Part shown: one piece after another, positions 24,047 through 33,419 of the stretch | How the letters are laid out: each line of letters begins with the position of its first letter | How positions within the stretch are numbered: the first letter of the stretch is position 1 | DNA from: Streptococcus sobrinus DSM 20742 = ATCC 33478 | GTDB lineage: Bacteria > Bacillota > Bacilli > Lactobacillales > Streptococcaceae | DNA: 41,511 bases | Assembly: GCF_000686605.1 (NCBI RefSeq) | Contig: NZ_JMLC01000020.1 | Span: forward strand, 1-41,511 | Reading direction: 5' to 3' | Notes under the pieces: model-generated | Database searches by the model: none | Seen by the model: the letters and a program-made list of their open reading frames with translations, nothing else | Told to the model about the DNA's origin: nothing | Program-made: the position numbers and the translations under genes

Positions 24047-24063
24047 TGTTAGAAAATGTAACA
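24047..24063. promoter_or_regulatory. GlnR box upstream of glnRA
   Basis: TGTTAGAAAATGTAACA exactly fits the GlnR/TnrA consensus TGTNAN7TNACA. It ends six bases before the -35, so bound GlnR would repress glnRA. Confidence 0.92.
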
Positions 24064-24069
24064 TTTAAC

Positions 24070-24098
24070 TTGACAGAGCTTCTTTTTCAGCATATAAT
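24070..24098 (+). promoter_or_regulatory. Promoter of glnRA
   Basis: TTGACA (24070-24075), 17-base spacer, TATAAT (24093-24098): full consensus. Confidence 0.92.
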
Positions 24099-24118
24099 GG
24101 TTTGCGAAAGGAGTTTTT

Positions 24119-24490
24119 ATGCGAGAAAAAGAGTTCAGACGCTCTCTAGCTGTTTTTCCAATTGGGGCGGTTATGAAACTGACTGATTTAACTGCCAGGC
24201 AGATTCGCTACTATGAAGATCAAGGTCTTCTAACTCCTGATCGTAGTTCTAGTAACCGCCGTCTCTATTCTCTAAATGACATGGATGTTTTGCTAGAAAT
24301 CAAAGACTATTTGGATGAAGGCTTGAACATTGCGACCATCAAGAAAGAATATGCCAAACGCCAGCAAGCCAGTCAAGAGAAAACCAAACCTCTTACTGAT
24401 GCTGATGTTCGTCGTATTTTACAAGATGAGCTGAGAAATCAGTCTCGTTTTCCTTCACCCAATGTTAACCCAAGTAGCTTTCGTATGTAA
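24119..24490 (+). CDS. glnR: Glutamine synthetase repressor GlnR
   Basis: A 123 aa MerR-family nitrogen regulator. The MerR helix-turn-helix is FPIGAVMKLTDLTARQIRYY-EDQGLLTP, with NRRLYSLNDMDVLLEIKDYL after it; the tail RFPSPNVNPSSFRM is the GlnR C-terminal region that contacts feedback-inhibited glutamine synthetase. AAAGGAG before the ATG. Forms an operon with glnA, 72 bases apart, controlled by the GlnR box at 24047. Confidence 0.97.
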   Translation: MREKEFRRSLAVFPIGAVMKLTDLTARQIRYYEDQGLLTPDRSSSNRRLYSLNDMDVLLEIKDYLDEGLNIATIKKEYAKRQQASQEKTKPLTDADVRRILQDELRNQSRFPSPNVNPSSFRM

Positions 24491-24562
24491 GATACGGGCT
24501 TTATATATAATTTATTTGTCAGAGCTAGCTGAGGCTCTTTCTATCGAAAAAAGGAGGCCATT

Positions 24563-25909
24563 ATGGCAATCACAGCAGATGATATTCGTCGCGAAGTCAA
24601 AGAGAAGAATGTTACCTTCTTGCGTTTGATGTTTTCAGATATTGCAGGAACCATGAAAAATGTTGAAATTCCTGCCACTGACGAACAACTTGACAAGGTT
24701 TTATCAAACAAGGCTATGTTTGACGGATCATCTATTGAAGGATTTGTACGAATTAACGAGTCTGACATGTATCTCTATCCAGATCTCAACACTTGGACTG
24801 TCTTCCCTTGGGGAGGTGAAAATGGTGCTGTCGCTGGTTTGATTTGTGATATTTATACTGCTCAAGGGGAACCTTTTGCTGGTGACCCACGTGGTAACTT
24901 AAAACGTGCCCTGCGTCACATGGAAGAAGTTGGTTTTAAATCTTTCAATCTAGGTCCAGAGCCAGAATTCTTCCTCTTTAAGATGGATGAACAGGGTAAT
25001 CCAACCTTGGAAGTTAATGATAAGGGCGGTTACTTCGACCTTGCTCCAACCGACTTAGCTGACAATACTCGTCGTGAAATCGTTAATGTTTTGACTAAGA
25101 TGGGCTTTGAGGTTGAAGCTAGTCACCACGAAGTGGCTGTCGGTCAGCATGAAATTGATTTCAAATACAGTGATGTCTTACAAGCTTGTGACCACATTCA
25201 AATCTTTAAGTTGGTTGTTAAAACAATTGCGCGTAAACATGGTCTCTATGCAACCTTCATGGCTAAACCTAAATTTGGGATCAATGGTTCAGGAATGCAC
25301 TGTAATATGTCTCTCTTTGATGCTGATGGCAAGAATGCCTTCTTCGATCCAGAAGATCCCAATGGTATGCAGTTGTCCCAAAATGCTTATTACTTCTTAG
25401 GTGGTTTGATGGAGCATGCCTATAATTATACGGCTATTGTTAACCCTACAGTTAACTCTTATAAACGCTTGGTACCAGGCTATGAAGCACCTGTTTATAT
25501 TGCTTGGGCCGGTCAAAACCGCTCGCCACTGATTCGTGTTCCTGCATCACGTGGTATGGGGACACGCTTGGAATTACGTTCAGTTGATCCAACCGCTAAC
25601 CCATACTTGGCCTTGGCAGTACTTTTGGAATCAGGTCTTGATGGTATTGAAAATAAGATTGAAGCTCCAGCTCCAATTGAGTCCAATATCTATGTTATGT
25701 CTGAAGAAGAACGTAAGGCTGCAGGTATTCGGGACCTACCTTCAACCCTCCATAATGCAGTCAAAGCTCTGCAAGAGGATGAAGTGGTTAAGGCAGCTCT
25801 GGGAGACCATATCTATCCTAACTTTGTTGAAGCTAAGCGGATGGAATGGGCTAGCTATGCAGCCTTTGTCTCCCAATGGGAAGTAGAAAATTACCTAGAT
25901 TTGTATTAA
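24563..25909 (+). CDS. glnA: Glutamine synthetase type I (GSI-alpha)
   Basis: Makes glutamine from glutamate and ammonia. 448 aa, the size of the Gram-positive GSI-alpha form that lacks the adenylylation insert. Markers: [62 protein letters not shown] and [27 protein letters not shown] before the ATG. The glnR-glnA spacer has a weak hairpin AGAGC/GCTCT (24521-24538). Confidence 0.98.
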   Translation: MAITADDIRREVKEKNVTFLRLMFSDIAGTMKNVEIPATDEQLDKVLSNKAMFDGSSIEGFVRINESDMYLYPDLNTWTVFPWGGENGAVAGLICDIYTAQGEPFAGDPRGNLKRALRHMEEVGFKSFNLGPEPEFFLFKMDEQGNPTLEVNDKGGYFDLAPTDLADNTRREIVNVLTKMGFEVEASHHEVAVGQHEIDFKYSDVLQACDHIQIFKLVVKTIARKHGLYATFMAKPKFGINGSGMHCNMSLFDADGKNAFFDPEDPNGMQLSQNAYYFLGGLMEHAYNYTAIVNPTVNSYKRLVPGYEAPVYIAWAGQNRSPLIRVPASRGMGTRLELRSVDPTANPYLALAVLLESGLDGIENKIEAPAPIESNIYVMSEEERKAAGIRDLPSTLHNAVKALQEDEVVKAALGDHIYPNFVEAKRMEWASYAAFVSQWEVENYLDLY

Positions 25910-25930
25910 GTTCCAGACTAGTATATAGAT

Positions 25931-25961
25931 AAGTGCTTGGTCCTCAGCTGAGCACTTTTTG
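25931..25961 (+). terminator. Terminator of glnA
   Basis: AAGTGCT...AGCACTT (25931-25937/25951-25957) followed by TTT. The 200 bases after it hold the upstream region of the LysM gene; a short GTTAA-AAGC-TTAAC dyad (25995-26008) is present but no clear promoter. Confidence 0.75.
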
Positions 25962-26158
25962 ATAACTTTATCTCGCTTTCTTTATGACATTTTGGTTAAA
26001 AGCTTAACAATTTTAGTTGATTTTGTCACTAGAATAGTTGAATTTTTTAATTTGCAGTTAATGGACTTGTTATTTTTTCCTGTTAGACTAGGAGCATAGT
26101 TAAAAAGTCCTGAGTAAATTTGATTGGGATTTTTATTGTGAATAAAAGGGGAAATAAG

Positions 26159-26800
26159 ATGAATAAAAAATTGACAAAAGCAAGTCTATTTGTAGCTGCA
26201 ACGGTTTTAGTTGGTTTGGCCGGTCAAACTGTTCAAGCTGATTCTTACACGGTTCAAGCTGGTGATAGCTTCTTTTCTATTGCTAGTGGCCGTGGTATGG
26301 ATCCCTATCAATTAGCTGCTAATAATGGCATGACAATTTCAAGTACAATTTTGCCTGGAGAAACAATTGAAGTTGACGGTTCTGGTCAACAGGATGCTCC
26401 AGCTCAGGATACAACTGCTGCAGCAGAACAAGGGCAGTCTGACGATGCTTCTACAGATGCAGGGGCTAATACTTATCCTGTTGGTCAATGTACTTGGGGT
26501 GTTAAGCAAGTTACCGGTTGGGCTGGTGACTGGTGGGGGAACGGTGGTGACTGGGCCGGCAGTGCGGCTAACTCTGGCTATACCGTAGGTAATAGTCCGC
26601 AAGTTGGTTCGATTATTTGTTGGACTGACGGTGGTTATGGCCATGTTGCCTATGTTACTGATGTTAATGATCAAGGTCAAATTCAAGTCTTGGAATCTAA
26701 CTACAAGGATAACCCAGAAATCAACAATTACCGTGGTTGGTTCGACCCTAACAATAGCGTTACACCTGGTCAAGTTAGCTACATCTATCCTAACTCATAA
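26159..26800 (+). CDS. Secreted LysM-CHAP cell-wall protein
   Basis: A 213 aa protein from ATG 26159 (AAGGGGAAATAAG upstream). Signal peptide MNKKLTKASLFVAATVLVG with likely cleavage after TVQA; one LysM domain (about 29-73, SYTVQAGDSFFSIASGRG) for peptidoglycan binding; a low-complexity Gln/Ala/Asp/Thr linker (about 75-105); and a CHAP domain with catalytic Cys111 (GQCTWG) and His162 (GYGHVAYV). It resembles streptococcal amidase/endopeptidase wall hydrolases, often under the WalRK system, but I could not find a properly spaced WalR box. It is monocistronic. Confidence 0.92.
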   Translation: MNKKLTKASLFVAATVLVGLAGQTVQADSYTVQAGDSFFSIASGRGMDPYQLAANNGMTISSTILPGETIEVDGSGQQDAPAQDTTAAAEQGQSDDASTDAGANTYPVGQCTWGVKQVTGWAGDWWGNGGDWAGSAANSGYTVGNSPQVGSIICWTDGGYGHVAYVTDVNDQGQIQVLESNYKDNPEINNYRGWFDPNNSVTPGQVSYIYPNS

Positions 26801-26821
26801 TCAATTATTGCTAGAATAATC

Positions 26822-26852
26822 AAGCCTTCTCAGAAATGAGAGGGCTTTTTGC
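26822..26852 (+). terminator. Terminator of the LysM-CHAP gene
   Basis: AAGCCTTCTCA-GAAA-TGAGAGGGCTT and TTT: an 11-bp stem with one wobble. Confidence 0.88.
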
Positions 26853-26979
26853 GTGTATAAGGCTTACTCAAATAGTTCAGCGGAGTATTTGAGGTCTGAG
26901 CCTAGAAACTTAGAAGCGAAGGAACTACCAAAAATCAGCTTTTGGAGCTTGATGATTATAAGAGACCTTGGAAAATGGG

Positions 26980-27008
26980 GTAAATAAAAAGGAGCCGTGT
27001 GCTCCTTT
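26980..27008 (-). terminator. Terminator of rpoY-rnjA
   Basis: On the minus strand AAAGGAGC-ACACG-GCTCCTTT followed by TTATTTA, beginning directly at the rnjA stop. Confidence 0.85.
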
Positions 27009-27009
27009 C

Positions 27010-28701
27010 TCATTTATCATCTTCTTTGTCGGGGGTTAGAATCATTGGAATAATGATAGGCTCTCGTTCGGTTTGCTCGTAAAGGAAAGGTCTTAAGGCA
27101 TTGACAATAGCACCATTGATGCTTTGAATACTGGCTTCCTTATTCTTGAGGGCAATCCGGATGGCATTGAAGAGGATGCGTTGACCTTGGCGAATAAGGT
27201 CGCCAGATTCACGCATATAGACAAAACCACGACTGAGGATGTCTGGACCTGCCAGAATCATCTTAGTCTTGAAATCAACGGTAGCAACAGCTAAGACAAC
27301 ACCATCTTCGGAGAGATCGCGACGGTCCCGCAGGACAGCGGTACCGATGTCGCCGATACCATTACCATCAACATAGATGTCTTGGGCATTGAAGTGACCG
27401 GCCCGACGGGCAGAATCCTTGGTCAGGGCAAGGACATCACCGTTTTCCATGATGAAGATGTTATCTCTTGGAATACCTGTATCTTCAGCTAGACCAGCAT
27501 GGACCTTTTGCATCCGGTATTCACCGTGAACTGGCATGAAAAATTTTGGCTTAATCAAACGGAGCATGAGCTTTTGCTCTTGTTGGCCCCCGTGTCCTGA
27601 GGTATGGATATTGTTAATCTTGCCGTGGATAACATCAACACCAGCCTCTTGGATAGTGTTAATCAGCTTGTTGACGCTGGTGGTGTTACCCGGAATTGGG
27701 CTAGAGGAGAAGATAACGGTGTCCCCTGGTTGTAGGGTGACTTGCCGGTGGGTGCCATTGGCAATCCGAGCCAAGGCTGCCATGGATTCTCCCTGGCTAC
27801 CGGTACACATAATCATGATTTCGCTGGCATGGTAGTTCTTGAGTTCATTGGGTTCGATGAAGGTACCATCAGGAACCTTGATATAACCAAGTTCAATCCC
27901 ATTGACAATGGCTTTTTCCATTGAGCGACCAAAAACGACGATTTTCCGACCGTTCTTAACGGCAGCTTCGGCAGCCTGTTGCAGCCGGAAAATATTTGAG
28001 GCGAAGGAAGCGAAAATAATCCGACCGTGGATGCCACCGATAATTTTCATGATGGATTGACCAACCACTTTTTCCGAATTAGTAAAGGTTGGAATCTCTG
28101 CATTGGTCGAGTCGGATAGGAGACAGAGAACGCCATCATCACCAAGTGCAGCCATCCGATGAAGATCTGCTGGTTGACCAACAGGGGTGAAGTCGAACTT
28201 GAAGTCACCGGTACAGACGATTTTTCCTTGTGGGGTGTGGATGACAATTCCTAGAGGTTCTGGAATCGAGTGGGTCGTCCGGAAGAAGGTAACGCTGAGG
28301 TTCTTAAAAGTCAACTCCGTGTTGTCATTGATTTCGTAAAGTTTGGCATCGCGCAGGAGACCATGTTCTTCTAATTTTCCACGGATAAGAGCTAAAGCCA
28401 AAGGTCCGGCATAAACAGGAATATTGGCCTGCTTAAGCAGGAAGGGAATACCACCAATGTGGTCCTCGTGACCGTGGGTGATAACCAGACCCTTAATCCG
28501 ATCCACATTTTCCACGATGTAGGAATAGTCAGGGATAACATAGTCGATACCAAGGAGGTCGTCTTCTGGAAACTTGATACCGGCATCAACGATGATGATT
28601 TCATCTTGATATTCGATACCGTAGGTATTCTTGCCGATTTCTCCCAGTCCGCCTATGGCATAAACCCCGACTTCTTCGGGTTTTAAATTGATATTTGACA
28701 T
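27010..28701 (-). CDS. rnjA: Ribonuclease J1
   Basis: A 563 aa beta-CASP metallo-beta-lactamase ribonuclease with 5'-3' exo- and endonuclease activity in bulk mRNA decay and rRNA maturation. Zinc motif [11 protein letters not shown] (His76, His78, Asp80, His81), [21 protein letters not shown], the beta-CASP part ([29 protein letters not shown]) and [10 protein letters not shown], then PVHGEYRM. The intact HxHxDH motif and length indicate J1 rather than J2. It follows rpoY by one base; GGAG lies before the ATG inside the rpoY end. Confidence 0.96.
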   Translation of the reverse strand: MSNINLKPEEVGVYAIGGLGEIGKNTYGIEYQDEIIIVDAGIKFPEDDLLGIDYVIPDYSYIVENVDRIKGLVITHGHEDHIGGIPFLLKQANIPVYAGPLALALIRGKLEEHGLLRDAKLYEINDNTELTFKNLSVTFFRTTHSIPEPLGIVIHTPQGKIVCTGDFKFDFTPVGQPADLHRMAALGDDGVLCLLSDSTNAEIPTFTNSEKVVGQSIMKIIGGIHGRIIFASFASNIFRLQQAAEAAVKNGRKIVVFGRSMEKAIVNGIELGYIKVPDGTFIEPNELKNYHASEIMIMCTGSQGESMAALARIANGTHRQVTLQPGDTVIFSSSPIPGNTTSVNKLINTIQEAGVDVIHGKINNIHTSGHGGQQEQKLMLRLIKPKFFMPVHGEYRMQKVHAGLAEDTGIPRDNIFIMENGDVLALTKDSARRAGHFNAQDIYVDGNGIGDIGTAVLRDRRDLSEDGVVLAVATVDFKTKMILAGPDILSRGFVYMRESGDLIRQGQRILFNAIRIALKNKEASIQSINGAIVNALRPFLYEQTEREPIIIPMILTPDKEDDK

Positions 28702-28702
28702 A

Positions 28703-28933
28703 TTAGAACTCCGTTAGGCTAAAGGAACCAGATTCCTTTTCGTAATTGAGGTGCATATCTGATAGCAGTTCGACAAATTCGATGTTGTAGCTGGTCTTTT
28801 CTTCAACCAATTTGCGAGCCTTGATTCGACCTTGGAGTTCATCTTTAGCATCGATATCAAGATAAAGAGCTTGAGTAGTTTCGCGTCTTGGGTTGCGATC
28901 CTTAGTTTCTTGGTAAAAAACTTTATAAATCAT
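28703..28933 (-). CDS. rpoY: RNA polymerase epsilon subunit
   Basis: Small (76 aa) Firmicute RNA polymerase subunit, formerly DUF1447. [20 protein letters not shown], then [20 protein letters not shown] and [17 protein letters not shown] are typical. The start at 28933 fits the family and has AGAAAGGAAA upstream; the frame is open further upstream but not family-like. The rpoY-rnjA pair is conserved in Bacilli. Confidence 0.95.
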   Translation of the reverse strand: MIYKVFYQETKDRNPRRETTQALYLDIDAKDELQGRIKARKLVEEKTSYNIEFVELLSDMHLNYEKESGSFSLTEF

Positions 28934-28974
28934 GGTTTTCCTTTCTGAATTGTCAGGTTTCACTAAAAGGACCA

Positions 28975-29002
28975 ATCAAATCAGTCTTAGTACTGATTTG
29001 AT
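28975..29002 (-). promoter_or_regulatory. Strong hairpin in the rpoY-rnjA 5' leader
   Basis: ATCAAATCAGT (28975-28985), 6-base loop, ACTGATTTGAT (28992-29002): a perfect 11-bp stem without a T-run, about 40 bases before the rpoY start and within the leader of about 120 bases from the promoter at 29061. Leader structures often set decay sensitivity of RNase mRNAs. Confidence 0.6.
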
Positions 29003-29060
29003 GATTTTCTATTAAATTGTCTTGTGTAGTAGTTTGACCTGAACATTTATAACTACCGAG

Positions 29061-29089
29061 ATTATACCATAAAAAGAGGGATTAGTAAA
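29061..29089 (-). promoter_or_regulatory. Promoter of rpoY-rnjA
   Basis: On the minus strand an extended -10 TGGTATAAT (TATAAT at 29066-29061) with a weak -35 TTTACT 17 bases upstream. Confidence 0.7.
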
Positions 29090-29141
29090 AAGGAATCTAG
29101 CCTGAGATTAGGGAGCCCAAGGTGTCATGGACTGGTTTTTA

Positions 29142-29150
29142 TGATAAAAT
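29142..29150 (+). promoter_or_regulatory. Extended -10 promoter of tsaB
   Basis: TGATAAAAT (TAAAAT at 29145-29150), 27 bases before the tsaB start. Confidence 0.5.
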
Positions 29151-29177
29151 AATAAGGAATTTAACGAGAGGAAAATC

Positions 29178-29864
29178 ATGAAAATATTAGCTTTTGATAC
29201 TTCAAACCAGCCCCTATCGGTGGCTCTTTTGGAGGAGGGGAACATTGTGTCTGAAATGACCTTAACGGTTAAAAAGAACCATAGTATTAGCCTGATGCCC
29301 ACCATTGATTTTTTGGTAGCTCAAGCTGGCTGGCGCCCCAGTGATTTGGAGAGAATCGTGGTAGCACAAGGGCCAGGTTCCTATACAGGTCTTCGAGTAG
29401 CAGTGGCAACTGCTAAAACTCTGGCTTACAGTCTAGGAATAGATTTGGTGGGTCTTTCGAGTTTGCAGGCCTTGTGTGACATCGAGGCTAGTGGCCTGGT
29501 CATTCCTTTGATTGATTCAAGGCGTCAGAATGTTTATGTCGGTTTTTATGAGGATGGAAAGTTGGTCTCACCGGAGCGGCATGCTAGTTTGGTGGAGGTT
29601 CTGGACTTTGCCAAGACGTATCCAGAAGTAATCTTTGTTGGGGAAGCAGGAAAGTTTCGTCAAGAGATTGAAGCTGCTTTACCTCAAGCAAAGATTATTG
29701 AAACTCTGCCTTCTGCAGGATTGTTGGGGAGTTTGGGACAAAGTCTGCCAGCAGTTGATATTCATGCCTTTGTTCCCAATTATCTCAAGCGAGTTGAGGC
29801 AGAGGCAAATTGGCTCAAGACCCATCAAGAAAATAATTCCGACGATTACATCAAGCGAGTCTAA
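29178..29864 (+). CDS. tsaB: tRNA t6A synthesis protein TsaB
   Basis: 228 aa scaffold partner of TsaD in N6-threonylcarbamoyladenosine synthesis at A37 of ANN-reading tRNAs. MKILAFDTSNQPLSVALLEE, the ASKHA-fold VVAQGPGSYTGLRVAVATAK and LIDSRRQNVYVGFY are diagnostic. AGAGGAAAA before the ATG. rimI starts one base after its stop. Confidence 0.96.
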   Translation: MKILAFDTSNQPLSVALLEEGNIVSEMTLTVKKNHSISLMPTIDFLVAQAGWRPSDLERIVVAQGPGSYTGLRVAVATAKTLAYSLGIDLVGLSSLQALCDIEASGLVIPLIDSRRQNVYVGFYEDGKLVSPERHASLVEVLDFAKTYPEVIFVGEAGKFRQEIEAALPQAKIIETLPSAGLLGSLGQSLPAVDIHAFVPNYLKRVEAEANWLKTHQENNSDDYIKRV

Positions 29865-29865
29865 A

Positions 29866-30282
29866 ATGAAAGAGGAAGAATTAGCCCAGGCCATTTATGA
29901 CATTCTCGATGATGTCTATGACCAATCTCCTTGGAGTCTGGAGCAGGTGCGGGCGGATTTAGCCCAGAACAATACCGACTATTTTTATGTCTATGATGGC
30001 CCTGAGATTGTTGGCTTTTTATCCATTCAGAATCTGGTTGGACAATTAGAGGTAACTAATCTAGCTGTTAAGAAGGCCCACCAAGGACAAGGTCTGGCTG
30101 GTCAGCTCATGCGGGAATTGATCAATCGACCAGAGGATATTTTTCTTGAGGTTAGGGTCTCCAATATCCCTGCTCAAGAGCTTTATGAGAAGTTTGGTTT
30201 TTCCCGTGTCGCCAAACGAAAGGCCTATTATCATAATCCGATTGAGGATGCCTTAATTATGCAGCGAGCTGCTAAAAAATGA
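29866..30282 (+). CDS. rimI: Ribosomal-protein-alanine N-acetyltransferase RimI-type GNAT
   Basis: A 138 aa GNAT from ATG 29866; the frame is open far upstream into tsaB, but the family begins here (MKEEELAQAIYDILDDVYDQ). Acetyl-CoA-binding motif LAVKKAHQGQGLAGQLMREL, then LEVRVSNIPAQELYEKFGFS and RKAYYHNPIEDALIM, exactly the RimI pattern. Located between tsaB and tsaD as in most Firmicutes. Confidence 0.95.
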   Translation: MKEEELAQAIYDILDDVYDQSPWSLEQVRADLAQNNTDYFYVYDGPEIVGFLSIQNLVGQLEVTNLAVKKAHQGQGLAGQLMRELINRPEDIFLEVRVSNIPAQELYEKFGFSRVAKRKAYYHNPIEDALIMQRAAKK

Positions 30283-30322
30283 GAGGCCAAGTCTGGCAAA
30301 ATGGTAGTTGTGAGGTTGAATA

Positions 30323-31342
30323 ATGTTGAAAGATAGATATATATTGGCGATTGAGTCCTCTTGTGATGAGACCAGTGTCGCCCTTTTAAAAAATGAATCA
30401 GAACTGTTGAGTAATATTATTGCCAGTCAGGTTGAGAGTCATAAGCGCTTTGGAGGCGTGGTACCAGAAGTGGCCAGCCGTCACCATGTTGAGGTGATTA
30501 CTCTTTGTATTCAGGATGCTCTGAGTGAGGCTGGCCTTGAGGCTCAAGACTTGGATGCTGTAGCAGTAACTTATGGCCCGGGTTTGGTTGGAGCTCTCCT
30601 GGTGGGAATGGCGGCAGCTAAGGCCTTTTCTTGGAGCAATGGTCTTCCTCTTATTCCTATTAACCACATGGCTGGTCACCTGATGGCAGCTAGGGAGGCG
30701 GGTCCTCTGACCTATCCTCTATTAGCTCTCTTGGTATCAGGTGGCCATACCGAATTGGTCTATGTCAAGGAACCTGGCGATTATAAGATTGTTGGGGAAA
30801 CCAGAGATGATGCGGTAGGTGAGGCCTATGATAAGGTTGGCCGAGTTATGGGCCTCACCTACCCTGCTGGTAAGGAAATTGACAGCCTGGCTCACCAAGG
30901 TCAAGATATTTATGATTTTCCTAGGGCCATGATTAAGGAAGATAATCTGGAGTTTTCATTTTCGGGCCTTAAGTCGGCTTTTATTAATCTGCACCACAAT
31001 GCCCAACAAAAGGGGCAAAATCTGACGAAAGAAGACTTATCGGCTTCTTTTCAAGCGGCCATTTTGGATATTTTGCTGACTAAAACCAAGAAGGCTCTGG
31101 AACTTTACCACGTTGAGACCTTAGTTGTTGCTGGTGGTGTTGCAGCCAATCAGGGTCTTAGAGAGCGCCTAGCTGAGGAAATTCCCGAACAAATTGATGT
31201 GCGGATTCCTCCCTTACGCCTCTGCGGTGACAATGCTGGAATGATTGCCCTGGCAGCGGCAATTGAGTTTGAAAAGAAAAACTTTGCCAGCTTGGATCTT
31301 AATGCTAAGCCAAGTTTGGCATTTGAAAGCTTAACCGATTAG
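30323..31342 (+). CDS. tsaD: tRNA t6A transferase TsaD
   Basis: Catalytic subunit of t6A synthesis, 339 aa. [16 protein letters not shown], the metal-binding [11 protein letters not shown] (His115, His119), [24 protein letters not shown] and [16 protein letters not shown] are present. GTGAGGTTG lies just before the ATG. Last gene of the tsaB-rimI-tsaD run. Confidence 0.97.
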   Translation: MLKDRYILAIESSCDETSVALLKNESELLSNIIASQVESHKRFGGVVPEVASRHHVEVITLCIQDALSEAGLEAQDLDAVAVTYGPGLVGALLVGMAAAKAFSWSNGLPLIPINHMAGHLMAAREAGPLTYPLLALLVSGGHTELVYVKEPGDYKIVGETRDDAVGEAYDKVGRVMGLTYPAGKEIDSLAHQGQDIYDFPRAMIKEDNLEFSFSGLKSAFINLHHNAQQKGQNLTKEDLSASFQAAILDILLTKTKKALELYHVETLVVAGGVAANQGLRERLAEEIPEQIDVRIPPLRLCGDNAGMIALAAAIEFEKKNFASLDLNAKPSLAFESLTD

Positions 31343-31524
31343 CTTCTTTCCTTGATTTTGGCCAGGTGATTGACTTTTGCCAAGGCCAGTCGAAAGGGAG
31401 CCTTAAGCATTACTCTTTCCCACGACAAATGCACAGGAGATTTTTTAAGAGAAAATAATGCTTTCTGTAATTCGGATTTTTCAACATAAATTAAAACTTT
31501 TGATGTTTTACTATAGAGAAACAT
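31339..31524 (-). CDS. Doubtful small ORF after tsaD
   Basis: A 61-codon minus frame ending [20 protein letters not shown], with a basic, protein-like C-terminal half, occupying much of the 330-base tsaD-azlC spacer. There is no ribosome binding site at its first ATG (31524); an internal ATG at 31410 gives a 23-residue version. I recognise no family. It could be a relic or chance. Confidence 0.25.
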   Translation of the reverse strand: MFLYSKTSKVLIYVEKSELQKALFSLKKSPVHLSWERVMLKAPFRLALAKVNHLAKIKERS

Positions 31525-31596
31525 CGAGATAGTTAAAAACGCATCTATATTATTGTTCAGAAATATCTATTTCATGCCTATGGCGTGTGACTCTTT

Positions 31597-31624
31597 CCCG
31601 AGACTCTTGTCGCGGGTTTTCTTA
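31597..31624 (+). terminator. Terminator upstream of azlC
   Basis: CCCGAGAC-TCTT-GTCGCGGG (one mismatch) followed by TTTTCTT. It probably ends tsaB-rimI-tsaD transcripts. Confidence 0.6.
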
Positions 31625-31626
31625 TC

Positions 31627-31635
31627 TGTTACAAT
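31627..31635 (+). promoter_or_regulatory. Extended -10 promoter of azlCD
   Basis: TGTTACAAT (TACAAT at 31630-31635), 36 bases before the azlC start. Confidence 0.6.
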
Positions 31636-31671
31636 GATAGAATATTCTAAAAATTGAAAGAAGTTGACGGT

Positions 31672-32370
31672 ATGCAAGAAAAAGGATTTAGAGAAGGACT
31701 GCAGGATGCCATACCAACAGCCCTAGGCTATATTTCTATAGGAATTGCTTTTGGAGTGGTTGCTTCTTCTGCAGGATTGTCGGCGCTTGAAGTTGGTCTG
31801 ATGAGTCTCCTCATTTATGGGGGATCAGCCCAATTTGCCATGGTGGCCATGATTGTCTCAGGGGCTGATTTGCTGACTATCACCCTGACAGTTTTTTTAG
31901 TTAATCTGCGCAATATGTTGATGAGCCTGCATGCTACGACTATTTTTACCAAGACTCCCTTCTTGCAAAATATTCTTATGGCAACCTTGATTACTGACGA
32001 GAGTTACGGTGTTCTTCTGGGAGAGCATGTCCACAACAAGTCTATTACCGCTGCTTGGATGCATGGCAATAATTTAATTGGCTACACGGCTTGGTTCCTA
32101 TCAACCGTAATCGGAACCCTGATGGGGAAGCTGATTCCTAATCCCCAAGTTCTGGGGTTGGATTTTGCTTTGATTGCCATGTTCATAGGGCTTTTGGTTT
32201 TCCAGTTTGATGCCATGATTTCCGAAGGGATCAAAAAACTCTTCCTAATTTTACTGGCCGTGGCCGCCGGGTACCTGTTCTTGGTGACTCTTGTGAGCTC
32301 TTCTTTGGCGGTTTTATTGTCGACGTTAATCGGCTGTAGCTTGGGGGTGTTTCTGGATGACAAACACTAG
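31672..32370 (+). CDS. azlC: Branched-chain amino acid exporter, large subunit AzlC
   Basis: A 232 aa membrane protein; ATG 31672 is used (MQEKGFREGLQDAIPTALGY) although a TTG at 31654 is in frame. Multiple membrane segments with family motifs YISIGIAFGVVASSAGLS, LLIYGGSAQFAMVAMI, NLRNMLMSLHATTIF and ITDESYGVL. AzlC and AzlD together export branched-chain amino acids. azlD overlaps its end by 14 bases. Confidence 0.93.
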   Translation: MQEKGFREGLQDAIPTALGYISIGIAFGVVASSAGLSALEVGLMSLLIYGGSAQFAMVAMIVSGADLLTITLTVFLVNLRNMLMSLHATTIFTKTPFLQNILMATLITDESYGVLLGEHVHNKSITAAWMHGNNLIGYTAWFLSTVIGTLMGKLIPNPQVLGLDFALIAMFIGLLVFQFDAMISEGIKKLFLILLAVAAGYLFLVTLVSSSLAVLLSTLIGCSLGVFLDDKH

Positions 32371-32683
32371 TTTTGTTTTACTAGCAATTTTATTGGGCTT
32401 TGTGGTGACCTGGATTCCTCGGGTTGCTCCTTTTGTCTTGGTTAAATACCGAGGCTTACCGGACATTGTTGTCCACTTTTTGAAATATCTACCTGTGACC
32501 ATTCTTTTTGCTCTGACCCTATCCAGTCTCTTTAGTAGCAAGGTTGGACACCTCCCTAAGTTGAATGGTTGGGAAGCATTGGCTAGTTTGCCAACCTTAT
32601 TTGTCGCTATTCGGACGAAAAATCTACTCTATGCTGTTCTGACCGGAATTGTCAGCTTAGCTCTCATGCGTTTAATTTTTTAG
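32357..32683 (+). CDS. azlD: Branched-chain amino acid exporter, small subunit AzlD
   Basis: A 108 aa membrane protein with three to four helices and the AzlD motifs VTWIPRVAPFVLVKY and FLKYLPVTILFALTLSSLF. Overlaps azlC, so the two subunits are translated together. Confidence 0.92.
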   Translation: MTNTSFVLLAILLGFVVTWIPRVAPFVLVKYRGLPDIVVHFLKYLPVTILFALTLSSLFSSKVGHLPKLNGWEALASLPTLFVAIRTKNLLYAVLTGIVSLALMRLIF

Positions 32684-32728
32684 AAGGAAGTAGCTGTGGT
32701 AAAATAGGGACAAGAAAGTGAGGTGTCA

Positions 32729-33361
32729 ATGGTTTTATCAAAGAAACGGGCCAGAAAGGTAATTGAGGAAATTATAGCCCTCTATCCCGATGCCAAGCCC
32801 AGTTTGAATTTTGCCAATCATTTTGAATTATTGGTGGCGGTCATGCTGTCCGCCCAAACGACGGATGCTGCCGTTAATACGGTAACCCCCTCCCTCTTTG
32901 CTGCCTTTCCGACGCCCGAAGTTATGGCGGAAGCTAGTGAGGCGGACCTAGCCAACTATATTTCTCGCCTAGGTCTCTATCGTAATAAGGCCAAGTACCT
33001 GAAAAAATGTGCCCAACAATTAGTTCAAGATTTTGGCGGTCAGGTGCCGCAAACGCGAAAGGAATTAGAGAGTTTGGCAGGTGTTGGTCGCAAGACAGCC
33101 AATGTGGTTCTCAGCGTTGGTTTTGGTATCCCAGCCTTTGCGGTTGATACTCATGTCGAGCGGATTTGCAAGCACCATGATATTGTGGAGCAGTCAGCCA
33201 GCCCTCTAGACGTGGAAAAGCGAGTGATGGAGATTCTACCAAGAGAAAAGTGGCTACCAGCTCATCAAGCAATGATCCTCTTCGGGCGGGAAATCTGTCA
33301 TCCCAAGAATCCAGAATGTCATAACTATCCACAACTCTATGACTTTTCTGATTTAAAATAG
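32729..33361 (+). CDS. nth: Endonuclease III homologue, lacking half of the Fe-S cysteines
   Basis: Base-excision DNA glycosylase/AP lyase, 210 aa from ATG 32729 (GTGAGG upstream). Helix-hairpin-helix LAGVGRKTANVVLSVGFG with catalytic Lys122, and Asp140 in FAVDTHVERI. The C-terminal 4Fe-4S loop of the E. coli enzyme is C-x6-C-x2-C-x5-C; here Cys190 and Cys197 remain but the next two positions are Tyr200 and Phe206, so a normal cluster cannot form. Catalytic residues are intact. Confidence 0.93.
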   Translation: MVLSKKRARKVIEEIIALYPDAKPSLNFANHFELLVAVMLSAQTTDAAVNTVTPSLFAAFPTPEVMAEASEADLANYISRLGLYRNKAKYLKKCAQQLVQDFGGQVPQTRKELESLAGVGRKTANVVLSVGFGIPAFAVDTHVERICKHHDIVEQSASPLDVEKRVMEILPREKWLPAHQAMILFGREICHPKNPECHNYPQLYDFSDLK

Positions 33362-33419
33362 GAGTCTGAGCAACTGGATTGCCCAAGCAAGATTAATGAA
33401 CAATGATGAAAGGAATCTT

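Noticed and set aside
26069..26090. TGTTAT...TGTTAG half-sites before the LysM-CHAP gene as a WalR box
   Set aside because: The spacing is seven bases instead of the five expected for TGTWAH-N5-TGTWAH, so I do not call it.
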